Both the position numbers and the translations under genes were made by a program. 64,000 nt of DNA. Origin: Amoebophrya sp. A120. Taxonomy: Eukaryota > Sar > Dinophyceae > Syndiniales > Amoebophryaceae. The stretch spans positions 2,626,228 to 2,690,227 of the forward strand of contig CAJINV010000004.1 of assembly GCA_905178155.1 (NCBI GenBank). The letters are read 5' to 3'. The notes beneath the pieces are model-generated. The model saw nothing but the letters and a program-made list of their open reading frames with translations. It did no database searches and was not told where the DNA came from. Positions 53,523 through 64,000 of the stretch are shown piece by piece. Position 1 is the first letter of the stretch. Each line of letters opens with the position of its first letter.

Positions 53523-56184
53523 CTAGGGCCGCCTGAGCACACGTAGGTCGTTCCTCCGTGGAACATAGCTTGGACTCCCCGTAAAAAAACCTAGGGGCAT
53601 CATGGGCGATACTACGTTGAAAACTTCAAGAATAAGAAAATGAGCAAAATTTGGTGTTTAGAATTCAAAACGGTAAGGCGCCGGGCGCCCTGTTTTTTGT
53701 TTTTGTTTTGGATAGCGCTTGGCAGGTCGCGAGGCATACTACTTCAAAACTATCAGAAGCAGAGGACGCGACACACTGAGTGTTTTATCGCGGCCGCCTA
53801 CTTCTCGATATGAAAAAAGGGAGAGGCAGGCCTGGCATGGAGCCGGCCAACGAAGACGGGCCGAGGGCTACCAACCTCACGCGCCAAACTAGTTAGCTAG
53901 GTGTGGCCCTTCCTGGAACATTCGTGACCGGGGCCCAATGGGCTCGGGTCGTTGCGTGGTCCGAATGGACGAGGCGCGGCGGCGCCTCCGCAGGCAAGCG
54001 AAAAGCGACCCGAAGTTGCTGAAATATTACAGCAAGCTTCTGCGGGAATGCCCGAGCAAAGACATCGCCAGGGGACTCGATACAGGCGCTCTTTTTTGCA
54101 TTCCGCCCGTGATTCACGCAAAATTTTGCAGTTCCCGATGGGAAAAATTGCAAGAATGAACAGGGTCGACCCCTAGCGAAGACCCTAGATTTTGGCCATT
54201 CCCGAAACGGCTTTTTTCCCACTTCCCGATGGAAAAAATTTCAAGAATGAAAAAGCAGACCCCTCCGGCGACCCCTGGCGCAAGGGGTCGCCCAGAGGAC
54301 TTTATTGCTTACTTTTTGCTCAAAAAACGCACTTTTTGAAGTTCGCCCGATTCGGAAATCGATTTTGGAGCCACGCGGCGCCGCAATTGTGGACGCCCAA
54401 AATGCAGCCCGTCGGCGAGGGGAGTCCCGCCCTGCTAAGGGTCCGGATTGGGCGTGCAAATTGGGCGCACTATTTTAGGCGCCGAAAAACATGGCCCGGC
54501 ATTTGGCAAACTCTAGCAAAAGGGCGCCGCAAATGTAACGACCCCCCATTGCCCAGCTCAGGTCTGCTGCTTGCCGCCGTCAAGAAGAGCCGGCTTTTTG
54601 GATTGAGGGGGCTCTGCCGGTTTCTCTCCAAGTACAAGCGGCGCCTCGTGGCGATGGTTGGCGAAATGATGTCCCGGCCGGATGCAACCCGGCCGAGCCC
54701 AAGGGCGCCGCGTGCTGCTTCTGCGCTGCCGGTCGAGCCGCCGGCGTCGTGTTTCGTCGATCTTGGAACCCCTCCCGGCCACCCTAAAGACTCTAAAGAC
54801 CGAATTTTGCTCGTTTTCTTATTCTTGAAGTTTTCCACTCAGTAGGCGACATCGGGTTATGATAGTCATCAGACACGTATGCCCATGCGGAGTTCTCATC
54901 GGGATCCGTGAAGTCCGTGCAGTGCCTGAACGTGTTCGCCAGCCGCGAACTCAAACTGGGGGATCTCCGACTGGGGCGCGTCTCCAACATACTTCCTCCC
55001 GACTCTGCGGCTGGCGAATCCGTGGGCAGGATGACGCCGCACTGGTTCTCGCTGCTGCACCCGCAATAGAGAAACTCTGGCAAATTCACCTTTATTTATT
55101 TGTTTTCAGGAGGCCGAATAAAAAATCAACATGCTGAAGAAGAAGAAAAAACTTTACCTTGTGGTTGTGAAGAATGAAAGTACTTTATTAAATTCATGAC
55201 AGTCGTTGTCTATTTGTATTTTTTCTTCCATCATGATCCTGATCATCATGCACAAGTATTCTCCTCATGGAGGAGAGGGAGACATACCGTATGTTTGCAA
55301 CACCACCGTCAGGCTCAAGGTTCCCAGGCAGAAGCAACGCTACAACGGCAATAGGCAGTGAATGTGTGAAAGTACCTTTCCATCCTTGTTCAAATCGAAT
55401 GCATTTACGTCGAACTCCGACCCAAGATCCAGAACGCCATTGCGGTCCTTGTCGAGCGTCTCGAATTCGTCCAGAAGCCCACTCGCGTGTAGGTGTACGA
55501 TAAATGCGTCGGCGTCCTGAAGTTTCCGTTGGAATCTTTTTCCAATGTTAGTTGCGCATAAACATCAAGCGGTCGGGAAACACAAACACTCCAAATTCAA
55601 ACTTCAGTGCATTTTTCATCAGTTTAACTTGAACAAGAATACCATTGCCGTTCATCATCTTCGTACGCAAAATTCATTCCTGGTAATCATCTGGCACTGG
55701 CTCAACGACAATCCGATAAACATTCGTCGCAGTCTCTACTTACGGTGACAAGACGTACCTGGTAGCTCTTCCCAGCAGCACTGGTAGATCGGGGAAGAAA
55801 AGCGGCCGCAGCTTCGAGGAGCAATTTCATCTTGTACGCGCTGACCCCCTGGTGCTCGAGCCGCGCAGTCAGCATGCCCAGACTCTGCGTCACGGACTGT
55901 TTTGCGTGGAACAGCGGAAGGAGCATCCGCAGGTCACTCTCGAGCTGGGCCGGTATTTTCTTAGCCGTCGACGATTCGGATTCCGGCTGATTGTCAGCTT
56001 CGCTGGTCGTGGTCTTGGAGGTGAAGGAGCCGGAGGGCGTCTCAGCATCGGTTTCCGGGGAATACATTTCTTTCTGTTCGTCCTTGTCCTCGACATCCTC
56101 GCTCGGCCCTGAGTCGGCTTCCCCTGTGTAGTCGAGGTCCAGCGAGGACGAGGTGGGCTCCTTCTTGGTACTCTCCTGCTGCAC
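53523..56184 (-). CDS. EF-hand calcium-binding protein (5' end uncertain)
   Basis: Calcium sensor or buffer, partner unknown. Exons: 56184-55759, 55516-55376, 55089-54845, then a short tail 53609-53523 after a 1.2-kb TIR element. The first exon starts at an AG acceptor (ATTACGCAG), so an upstream exon is expected; a possible one lies near 56272-56661. That exon is acidic and Ser/Thr-rich (DLDYTGEADSGPSEDVEDKD) then helical. Two EF-hand loops follow: DKDRNGVLDLGSEF, and DLNKDGKVNLPEF, the second made only when exons are joined at AAG|GTG with intron 55375-55090. This supports the splicing model. Removing the element plus one TSD (GGCGA) continues the frame (YHNPMSPMMPLGFFTGS) to the stop at 53523-53525; without removal the protein would end inside the element. 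Confidence 0.75.
53610..54844. mobile_element. 1,235-bp TIR element in the EF-hand gene, built like a giant introner
   Basis: Ends TACTACGTTGAAAAC and the inverted GTTTTCCACTCAGTA, with inverted identity continuing inward over GAAAACTTCAAGAATAAGAA and beyond (about 35 bases, two or three mismatches). Perfect TSD GGCGA at 53605-53609 and 54845-54849. The interior is GC-rich and holds an imperfect direct repeat of about 50 bases (near 54131 and 54220). The longest frame (54192-54845, plus) has no recognisable transposase. Confidence 0.85.
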
Positions 56185-59100
56185 CTGCGTAATATTTGAA
56201 TTGGAATTTTATTTCAATTCGAGCTTGTTTAATTTTTCTGTGCGATTCATCTGAACACGCAGGGGCCAAGGCTATCGCCTTAGCCCATCTAGAGGGGGGT
56301 GATACCACAATTCTTTATCCAGTACACCAACACTTCTTTGAAGGAGGATATCAATCACCTGTCCATTTGCTTCAGGACGCATCGTTTTAATCTCACCGCG
56401 TCCAGTGATTGAAGATGTAAAGTACGTGTATGCAATTTTCACATTCGACGCTACATCAAAATTGATATTGTACCACTGCGGTTGCACATCCAACCATAGC
56501 TGCGGTAGCCACGGCGGTGCGCGCCGCGATCGGACATGGGCAGGAGGAAGAAACGGGGGGGGGGGGGGTGTTTGTTTGTATTTAGACAGCGACATTTTTT
56601 GGTTGGTCTTTGTCTTAGTGTTGGTAATCTTGTCCTGCTCTGAATCAGGCAATTTATGCAATGAGATCCGATTGGACTTTCCCTTCCGAGAAATTCCTTC
56701 TCTCCCCCAATCACGACTACCGGGCCACTGCAGCTACTACACAAAAAAATGGTGTGGCTCTTGAGTCTTTTTTTACGATTCAGACGGACCCAAACAAAGA
56801 TGAAAAGCCAACTTTACTAGTTGTACGGCCTGCACCACCGCTATAAAATTAAAAGTGCAATGAGGGAAGGGGGGCTGTGGTGCGGCTGGAGGTAGAATAT
56901 GAATACTAGAGGTGTGGCCAAATAATTCCAGATAGGGTGCCTAGTGCTACGGTGATGTAATGATGATGAGGCACGGTACGTTGTTTGAGAGCAAGAAGTC
57001 GGGAAAGTCTTGCAGTGAAACCAAACCACTGGCACAACTTACTTAATTTGAATTTACTAATCTTGATTGGGTCGTCGTCGTTCGCACTGAATAGAGTCCA
57101 AAGATGTGGTTCAGGGTCGCCGTCACGTACTTATTTAGGTATGGTGGAACATAAAGAACAACAACATCAAGAAATCCCAAACACGAACGAACCCACAGAG
57201 CCAATTTATCAGATCCAGACCGCCCACCCTGTCGCTCTGTGTGTTTGTGAAGGAATTTTTCACTCAAAAAGTCAAGGAATTTTTCACTCAGCCCTGTTTC
57301 AATCCACTCATCAATGACGAATACCTCAGCGGTTGATGCTCTTCGTACGAACATCAACAAAAGGTGGGAACAAGTTGATGAGAAGCAATTCGATTCATAA
57401 TTCGAACACCTAGAAGTAGAGGCGCCAGGGTCCCGATGCTAGGTAACAGCACGATCACCAGAATGAAACGCTGTGGCATGTTTATCACAATATCTATACT
57501 TCATGATCATGTCGTTGGTTGAATAAAGCAAAAGTCGCCGAGAGATAAAGTCGGACCACGACCCACGAGGTGCCGCAGCTGCAAATCAATTGTCGCTGTG
57601 TATGCTTCTAGTAGAAGCGTTTTTGGTTTTGAAAATAATTGTGCTATTCTCCTCTAGTGGTCTTCATGCCAAATCAACAGCCGCAGTGCCTTCAGCTCGC
57701 TTGGAATACCTCTGCAACTTGCTGCAATGGTGCCAATTCTAACAGAAGACCTCGTCATCGCAGATTGAGAAGTCGTGCGTGCCGGTCTTTGTCATTCAAT
57801 CAGTCACTGATGTCTGATCCCCTCCACGAACACGTAGAACTCCACTTCCTGCTTCCGGCACCGCGTTTCATTGCCCCTGGCACATCTCGCGTTGCTGGGG
57901 TCCAGGCCTGTCTTCGTGGATCATCCCTTTGCGTCTTCACCGTACAGACTCGCTCGTGAGGGAGGGCGTTTAATATTCTGCGGAACAACTAGCTACATCA
58001 AGCCGCCACCGCCCGCTCCTGTCGTCGTTCTTGTGCTGTCCAGCTGGTACTACGTCTCAAAGTCGCAAGGAAGGCACGTCTTGATGTCCACACTGTGAAA
58101 GAAACCAGCCACCACGTCGTCGCAACCACGGACTCGGCTTTATGATCTGCAAAGGCCGGCAGCTCTCCAACCTAGTGTGGTCTGGCAGCTTGCAGTTCCC
58201 GCGGCTAGTAGTAGTCGTATTAAGAACATCAACCGTGGTTGTAGTCGTTGCTGTTGCTCGTGCAGATCACAGTGCTGCGAGGTGTCGTGTTCTTCGCCAT
58301 CCCATCTTGTTCCAGGAGGTGCACACCTTTGAGTTGTTTAAGGATAATTCAATGCATCATGATCATCGCAGTATCGTTCGGGATGGCGATCTGCATGCAG
58401 GAGGTTTTTGTCGAACTTATACATCAAGGGATCTTTCTACACAACTGCCATGTAGTACTAAACTACAAGAAAGTAGAAGAACGCTCGACAAACGAAGCAG
58501 GCAGTTCTCCATCAAGATCAACTCTACATCAACTCGAGGTGACATCAAATGAAGTAGAGTATCGTATAGATTGCAAACACAATTACCGCGCAAAGTTCTT
58601 TGACGACGTATGTTTCCGAGGTATTTGTTCGTGTGAGGATTTAGTAGTTCTTATCGCTATGTGTCTTTTCTCATCGCAAGTTGTTGTGTGAGGCCCAGGA
58701 ATATGCAAGGAGAAAATCACTCCATCGTATTCAGCATTTTTTCGTCTACTTGCCGGTGCAGTGGGAAAGGAGTTTTTTCACTGGTACGTGTGCATCCAAC
58801 TCCTGAAAATCAAGCATGCATTTTTCCGCCGGTGCCGGTGGTGCAGCATCTGCCCTTTTTTCATGACTTGGGGTTATCACTTTCAGTGTGTCAGGTTCTG
58901 GAGAAGGAACATGATCCTCAGACCAGCAAATTTTTCATGCAAAGCAGCGTCGTGTACGGTGTAGCGTCATCTTCTCCTTGGATATAGTATGGGGACCAGC
59001 ACTTCTTTTCAACAACATCCGCTCGCGCCACACACGACGTCAGTCACGACACAGCACTTCTTGTTTAAGCGGGGGCAGCATGATGATGCGAAGATGAAGT

Positions 59101-59971
59101 GGTCCTAGACAACTTCTTTCTCCACCACACCAGGAACAGGGGCTTCTGTGTTTTTCAATTCATGTGGTTGTTTTTCTATGGTTTAACAAAAGAATCATAT
59201 GTTCAAAATTAGCGAATCCCATCACAGAGGATCTTGCCGAGAATCGAAGAAATTTTCATATGGAGAACCAGACATATTTATGAAGCTGTGACTACCTTTT
59301 TCATGCAAAAAACTTCAAAACGCTAAGCGTAAGGTGAAACCATAAAAACCAGTCTACTCTACTTTCATGCTATGTGCAACTCGGCACCTTCTAAAAGACA
59401 ACTTTACGGATACGGGTATGATATAAGAAAACATCAAACACCTATGATTGCGCTACTGAAATGTGCCTAAATTTGAAACAAATGGAAAAATGCAAATGAC
59501 TGTTACTTGATTTATCGCATCACGGTATCGACGCAGATTGCGCTATCATGGGAAGAGATGCTGAGCTGGCAGCCTGGCTAGACCACTGCTCAGGAGTAGT
59601 ACTGTCCCGTTGTACTGCTGGCCTGGTTTGTTCTGCAGCTTCCTCGTTGAACTATGGCACGAGGGACGGAGTCGGAGTCCGAAGATCTCGTCCTGACACA
59701 ACGGATAGCACGGCACCACGAGCTGCCAGCACTGAAGTACCAGCAAGTGAACGTAGAAGGTTGGCTGTTGAATTCGGTTATCGCACTACAGTTTCATGAT
59801 CTTCAAGAACCTGATGATGCAGCGGCTTGCGTTCGCCCTCCTGCGCCAGACGGAGGATGAAAAGAAAGTAGACGCATCAGGTACATAGATGATGCGCAGC
59901 AGGCGGTGACTTGTTTTCTTTGGTCGTCATACAGGAACTAGGGCAAGATGAACCAGGGAGCGATGAAATCA
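56185..59971. other. Long spacer, no gene confidently supported
   Basis: The minus-strand frame 56272-56661 (contains VQPQWYNINFDVASNVKIAY) reads rather protein-like and may be an upstream exon or small gene. The frame 57043-57360 minus holds a 24-bp tandem duplication (57250-57266 and 57274-57290) giving SEKFL twice. The plus-strand frame 59654-59860 is also possible. None has enough support for a gene call. Confidence 0.4.
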
Positions 59972-61923
59972 CTAAGGCGCAGGTGGAGGCGGTGGCGGCG
60001 CGGGGGGCTGTGGTGGTACTGTCCCGCTCTGGGGCATACTCATCATTTGCATCATCTGCATCTGCGTGGCCATCATGTGCTGGTAAGCGGCCCCCTGCTG
60101 AGCGGCGCTGCTCACCGGAGACACAGCATTTGCAGCAGCTGGAACTGGTGGTATGGCAGCAGCAACTCCTGTACTAGAAGAAGTTGATGTTCCTGTTGTA
60201 TTTCCTCCCGCTACGCCCTTCATAGTCGCGTTAAAGTTCGGGGGAAGCGGGGCCAAAGACGTTGAGGGGGGACTACGCCGTGGGCTGCGGGACCGAGAGC
60301 GCACGCTGGCGGCTGGTTGAGGGACTACTCCTGTAACAACACGACTTTGTGGTGCGCCAATTCCTCCTGGCACGCCCATACTCGAGGCCGTGGCGGTCGC
60401 GGCGAAGGGAGCGCTGCTCTTGCCTCCAGTCAAGATCGCCGTGGAAGTAGATGATCCACTTCTGTTGTTCGCCGCCGCACTGGCTGTATTTGCAAACATG
60501 TGGTAGGGCAGGTTGGTGACCACCCGGCCAGCGGCTTTGGGGACTGTGCCCTCGGGCGGGGGCCCCGGAATCACGCTGTTTTGCGGGCCCTGGATGGAAA
60601 AGCCCTGCATATGAAATGCAAAAATGTCTGGGTCTGGAAGATTGCAACTTGTCATGCTGTTTTTGGACTCTAAAAAATTTTGTATTGCATGACCAGCAAG
60701 AGGGACACCGTTTGTGCTACACGGGCAGGGCATTTCTCATGCGGAAGGTGCATCAGGAAGCCCTCTAGATGTCTGCGATGCTAGGTCATGCATTACAGGC
60801 ATCATGGGTCATGAGAAATATGCATGACAAATCTCACAACCTTCCAGACCCAGACATTTTTACAATCCATACTGCACGGGAAACGGCAACAGAGGGCGCT
60901 GCTGGTTCATGTGCTGCTGTGGTTGTAGTGGTCCTGCTCCGAACATACCAGGTTGCATCACGAAACTGTTCGGGCCGCCCATCATGCCTGCTCCTCCCCC
61001 CGCTAGTACACCTCCCACGCCCAGTCCTGCGGGCGGCACCGTGAAACCTGCCGCAGTTCGGAGTTCCGACGTGCCGTGCGCGTAGTGGCAGTTGTCCCCC
61101 CACTGACAATAGCCCTTCAAATGTTTCTGGCAGATCTTCGTCTTATACAGGTGCTCGCGGCCCGCGAAACAGGCGGGAATGGGCCGGTTGGCCGGCGGCC
61201 CGGTGAGCGCGTTCATCTGTTGCTCGCGGTCCCGTTCCTCTTTCGTCACCTCGCGGACGTGAGGACCACCACGACGATGATGGCCCCCGGTAGCGGAGGT
61301 TGACGCTGTGCCATTCGCGTAATTCTGCTCGTCGTCACTACTGTCGTCGCCGCTGCCGTTGTCGTCGTTGCCGGTCGCTGCTTCCTCGTCGTCCTCCGAA
61401 TCCATCCAGGCGAACTCCCGTTTTTTCTTCTTCTTTTTCTTCTTCCCGGAGTTCATCCCTTCGCCCTGCTCCTCTTTCGCCTTTTTCTCGAGAAGCTCCT
61501 TGGCCCGCTGTAGCCGCTCCTCCCGCTCCTCCTTCTCGGTCTGTTTCCGGAAATCCTCCAGCTCTTTCTCGGTCAGCTAAAAAGTGATGAAGGAAAGTTT
61601 GTATAAAATTCATTAGAGAGGACAGGGGCCGTGCTGCCAACAGTGGTAGTAAAAATGCAGTTGTATCTTCAAACATCAATGAAACAATCTCTCTATCGCT
61701 AAAACAGGGTACGTAGATATTAAACATAGAATCTTGTTTCATCTACCTGTGGATTTATATCGTCATTGACGGCTTTGTCCTCCTCGTCCTCCTTTACTTG
61801 CTCTCGCCAGTCTTTCGCCTTGCTTTTGACTGTGGCACCTCCAGCACCCACGACGGCTCCCCGCTTTGCGCCAAGCGGGTTCTTGCGGCCAAGCATGGTT
61901 TTGTGGTTTATGGATGACGTCAA
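59972..61923 (-). CDS. CCCH zinc-finger RNA-binding protein
   Basis: CCCH fingers bind RNA, often in mRNA decay or splicing. Exons 61923-61749, 61576-60872 and 60609-59972; start ATG 61923, with a second in-frame ATG at 61896. The first intron (61748-61577) is GT-AG; the second is a family-A introner. Order: basic head, charged coil (LTEKELEDFRKQTEKEEREE), a Lys run, an acidic stretch (WMDSEDDEEA), then one finger, YKTKICQKHLKGYCQWGDNC followed by HYAHGTSELR, with spacing C-x7-C-x5-C-x3-H. The tail is Gly/Pro/Gln/Met-rich with an SR-like patch (RSRSRSPRRSPPS) and ends in poly-Pro. Only one finger is seen, so it may act with partners. The SR patch hints at a nuclear role in splicing; that is inference. 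Confidence 0.85.
60610..60871. mobile_element. Introner, family A (A16)
   Basis: 262 bp, family-A arms, perfect TSD CTGCA. In the CCCH gene; excision joins LPFPVQGFSIQGP. Confidence 0.93.
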
Positions 61924-62804
61924 TATTAGGTTTACAGCTTATTTGCTCATCATGATTATATGATCACGGAATGTAGACAAGCGAGGAAAAAATTATTCAC
62001 TTTGTCTAAACGTGGGTGTGGTCGAGAGGCGAAGAGTATTGGTGCTTCTTGCACCAGCATCCCAATAAAGCAGCTACTGCAACTACTACTTCGGTTTTAC
62101 ATTACGGTGATTGTTTTTCTTGTTCAGTTCCATGTTGGTTTTTCTTGATGCGTCAACATACACATTGAGCTGCCTAACTAGAGCCAATTAAGTACTCTTC
62201 AGTTCTTTGCGTTTGCGTTTCGATCCGAAACAACATGATATTCTGTGCGTGCAATGAATAATTTGTAAGTTTGTTTGAAGTGATGTGAACAAGAGTCAAG
62301 AAAGGATGTCGTGGGCGTCTGCTCGGATTTTCATATTTGTTCGTGGAGGTTCGTTCGTTTCAAATTCTGATCGTCCGACACCTTTACCTTTAGCGGTTTA
62401 TTTGTTCTATCCTTTATGTGTAGTAGAGCTTCTGTGAATAGTACTTGCGGCAGCTGCAGCTGCAACTATCGATCTCGCTCCGTACGTTGTGGTTTTCGGA
62501 GATGAAAGCGGATGAAATATGTTGTCAAATCAACATGTAACTCCTGCGAGATTTTGCGCTTCTTAGGTTGTAGCCGGATAGCTGCGCTTTCAAATCAGTT
62601 TCGTCCACATCAATCACGAATTTGAACACCATGTAGTTGCTTACGCACGTGCACTTCGGACTAGATGCAGATGTTAGAAACTCAAAGTGCTGTAGTCGCA
62701 GGACGACGGTTATTGTTCATTTTGATGGCTTCCCTTGAGTCTGCATTAGCAGAAGCAGAACAATCTTCTAGCGTGCGAAACTAGACACTAGAAGAAATCG
62801 CACT
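61924..62804. other. Intergenic spacer, no gene seen
   Basis: Spacer between the last gene's stop and the CCCH gene start. No supported features. Confidence 0.5.
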
Positions 62805-63995
62805 TCAGTCGAAAACCAGACCCGGATCTCGAATACGATCGCCTTTATCTTCTTCAAAACCTCGTCCGCCCTCCGCTGCACTCCGGACAGGCCCGCACGG
62901 CACGCTGGTCCGCGGGATTCCAAGCGGACGCGGGATGCTCGCGAGGATCTGGTGGAGGGGGGTGGTATTACTGCCCCTCGTCCCAGCTCTCGCAAGGTCT
63001 CGACGTCCTGGGGTGATCGGATTCCGTCTGGCGTCAAGGCCCGCTGGGTGATGTTGTTCTGCTGCTCGGTTATTTAGTGCTGCGCTCGTCCCGGGGCTCC
63101 ATCTCGAGGGGGCCACATTTTGGTTCTTGGGCTGTCTTTTGTTTTCCTCGCAGCCCCTGTTGCTCAGATGCCTCTGCTCGTGTTCGTCAGAACTTCTCGC
63201 ATGGAACAAAGTGTGAGAGGTCTTGTGATCCTCGAAAGCCTCCACCCCACCTGGAGAGTCGTTCATCTGGCGGCAACTCAACACTGGGACCACGTCGTTG
63301 CGGGACCGCAGCTCCGGATGGAAGTCCCTCGACGGGGACGATGAATACTGCTCCTGCAACATCTGGTGCCTCAGCGGCTGGTGCCTTTGCGTTTGTTCAG
63401 ACAACTTGCTGGCCGCGTGGTTCACTTGCATTAAGCTCGCAACACTTCTACTTGTTTTAGAACTGTCCTCGTCCATCACCGGCGAGCCTAAATCCGGGCG
63501 CACCACTTGCGGCTCTTCGGCTGCCGAAGTCACGTACCCGCGACGCACTGATTGCAGGCTCTTCCTGGTGCTTCTCAAGTCGTTGTAAATGGGGTCGTTC
63601 AGGTACATAGGAGGCTGGTGCAGTTGTTGTTGGGGAGTGTAGTTATTTTTAACCCGGGACATGATCACGCCAGCACGACCGGGAGGTGTCGCAGCGGTTG
63701 TCGAGGAACTAGCTGCTCCTGAAAATTCGCTATTTTGAAGAAACAAATTCTTCGACGCCACTTCTTCTGCAGCGCTACTGCTGTTCATCCGGCAAGCTGC
63801 ACCTTGTTGGGTAGAAGACACAAATTGTAATTCCGGCGGGGGAAGTGAGTAGGAATTATTGTGGGTCCAGCTTATGCTAGCTTCTTGCTGTGGAGGATGC
63901 ATACGCAACGCGCCGTCGTGGGGCCCGTAAGAACCAGGACTCATCCGGCGTTCGTGGTCGTAGGACTCTGTCGGTGAAAAAGGAAGTTCACACAC
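62805..63995 (-). CDS. Gln/Ser/Arg-rich hypothetical protein, possibly partial
   Basis: Not recognised. Open frame of 396 residues with stop at 62805 and an ATG at 63995, only five bases from the window end, so the true start may lie outside. Composition is that of a disordered protein, rich in Ser, Gln, Arg and Pro, with no membrane segment or signal peptide. Short clusters include QQQLHQPPMYLNDPIYNDLR and RRGYVTSAAEE. It ends GDRIRDPGLVFD. Codon texture and length make it more likely real than chance; the absence of introners over 1.2 kb contrasts with the genes before it. Confidence 0.55.
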   Translation of the reverse strand: MCELPFSPTESYDHERRMSPGSYGPHDGALRMHPPQQEASISWTHNNSYSLPPPELQFVSSTQQGAACRMNSSSAAEEVASKNLFLQNSEFSGAASSSTTAATPPGRAGVIMSRVKNNYTPQQQLHQPPMYLNDPIYNDLRSTRKSLQSVRRGYVTSAAEEPQVVRPDLGSPVMDEDSSKTSRSVASLMQVNHAASKLSEQTQRHQPLRHQMLQEQYSSSPSRDFHPELRSRNDVVPVLSCRQMNDSPGGVEAFEDHKTSHTLFHARSSDEHEQRHLSNRGCEENKRQPKNQNVAPSRWSPGTSAALNNRAAEQHHPAGLDARRNPITPGRRDLARAGTRGSNTTPLHQILASIPRPLGIPRTSVPCGPVRSAAEGGRGFEEDKGDRIRDPGLVFD

Positions 63996-64000
63996 ATCTT

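Noticed and set aside
53306-53566. Ala/Lys-rich histone-like protein on the minus strand
   Set aside because: The Ala/Lys run arises from a six-base repeat and no start or exon context supports it.
54192-54845. Plus-strand protein of 217 residues inside the 1.2-kb TIR element
   Set aside because: No transposase motif; the frame runs through the right TIR, and GC-rich DNA gives long open frames by chance.
57043-57360. Minus-strand 105-residue protein with SEKFL duplication
   Set aside because: No partner exon or domain; the duplication alone is not evidence of coding.
1-64000. CRISPR array, because of many short similar repeats
   Set aside because: The repeats are TIRs of separate elements in eukaryotic genes, not regularly spaced direct repeats with spacers.

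Overview
This window looks like the nuclear genome of a dinoflagellate-type alveolate, most plausibly a parasitic syndinean such as Amoebophrya. That assignment is inference from gene style, not from a marker gene. Every protein gene I can support lies on the minus strand (at least 13 consecutive genes), as in the one-way gene arrays of dinoflagellates. The proteins are clearly eukaryotic: a mitochondrion-targeted ribosomal protein uL2, eIF5A, an AlkB dioxygenase with a GRF zinc finger, a CCCH zinc finger and a fasciclin-domain protein.

The dominant feature is an invasion of intron-forming elements (introners). I count 51 in 64 kb, mostly 115-400 bp. Most begin TAT and end ATA, carry terminal inverted repeats (TIRs) from at least 12 unrelated sequence families (labelled A to P here), and sit between short direct repeats. 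In 37 of 51 the direct repeat is a perfect 5-bp target-site duplication (TSD), and 8 more match at 4 of 5 bases. Where they lie in coding sequence, deleting the element plus one TSD copy restores the frame at every junction I checked by hand. The ABC transporter gene (19264-10890) has 18 of them and no other intron; removing them gives 1,096 codons. Introners are described in several protists including Amoebophrya, so the class is known; the density, the family diversity and the two oversized members (698 and 1,235 bp) are the notable part.

Layout from low to high coordinates, all genes minus strand: partial acidic protein (1-748); ankyrin-repeat protein (1727-3965); enolase-superfamily (mandelate racemase-like) protein (4445-6638); mitochondrial uL2 (7221-9898); ABC transporter (10890-19264); small Cys-containing protein (20767-21316); degenerate short repeats (21.8-22.7 kb); unrecognised 9-exon gene with ordinary GT-AG introns (23660-26887); repeat-rich spacer with a MITE-like element (28162-28447); large unrecognised gene (28560-33311); an island of hairpins and tRNA-like tandem repeats (34.0-35.2 kb); secreted Cys-rich protein (35577-40573); AlkB/GRF protein (41305-45330); eIF5A (46245-47428); fasciclin-domain protein (48292-51258); an inverted purine/pyrimidine minisatellite and GC-rich spacer (51.3-53.3 kb); EF-hand protein interrupted by a 1.2-kb TIR element (53523-56184); poorly coding spacer (56.2-59.97 kb); CCCH zinc-finger protein (59972-61923); and an unrecognised Gln/Ser-rich protein (62805-63995).

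The genes do not form a pathway. What links them is shared orientation and shared exposure to the introners, which differ sharply from gene to gene: 18 in the ABC gene, none seen in the 23660-26887 gene. Exon edges at introners were placed by TSD and reading frame. Exon edges at ordinary introns are less certain where I say so.
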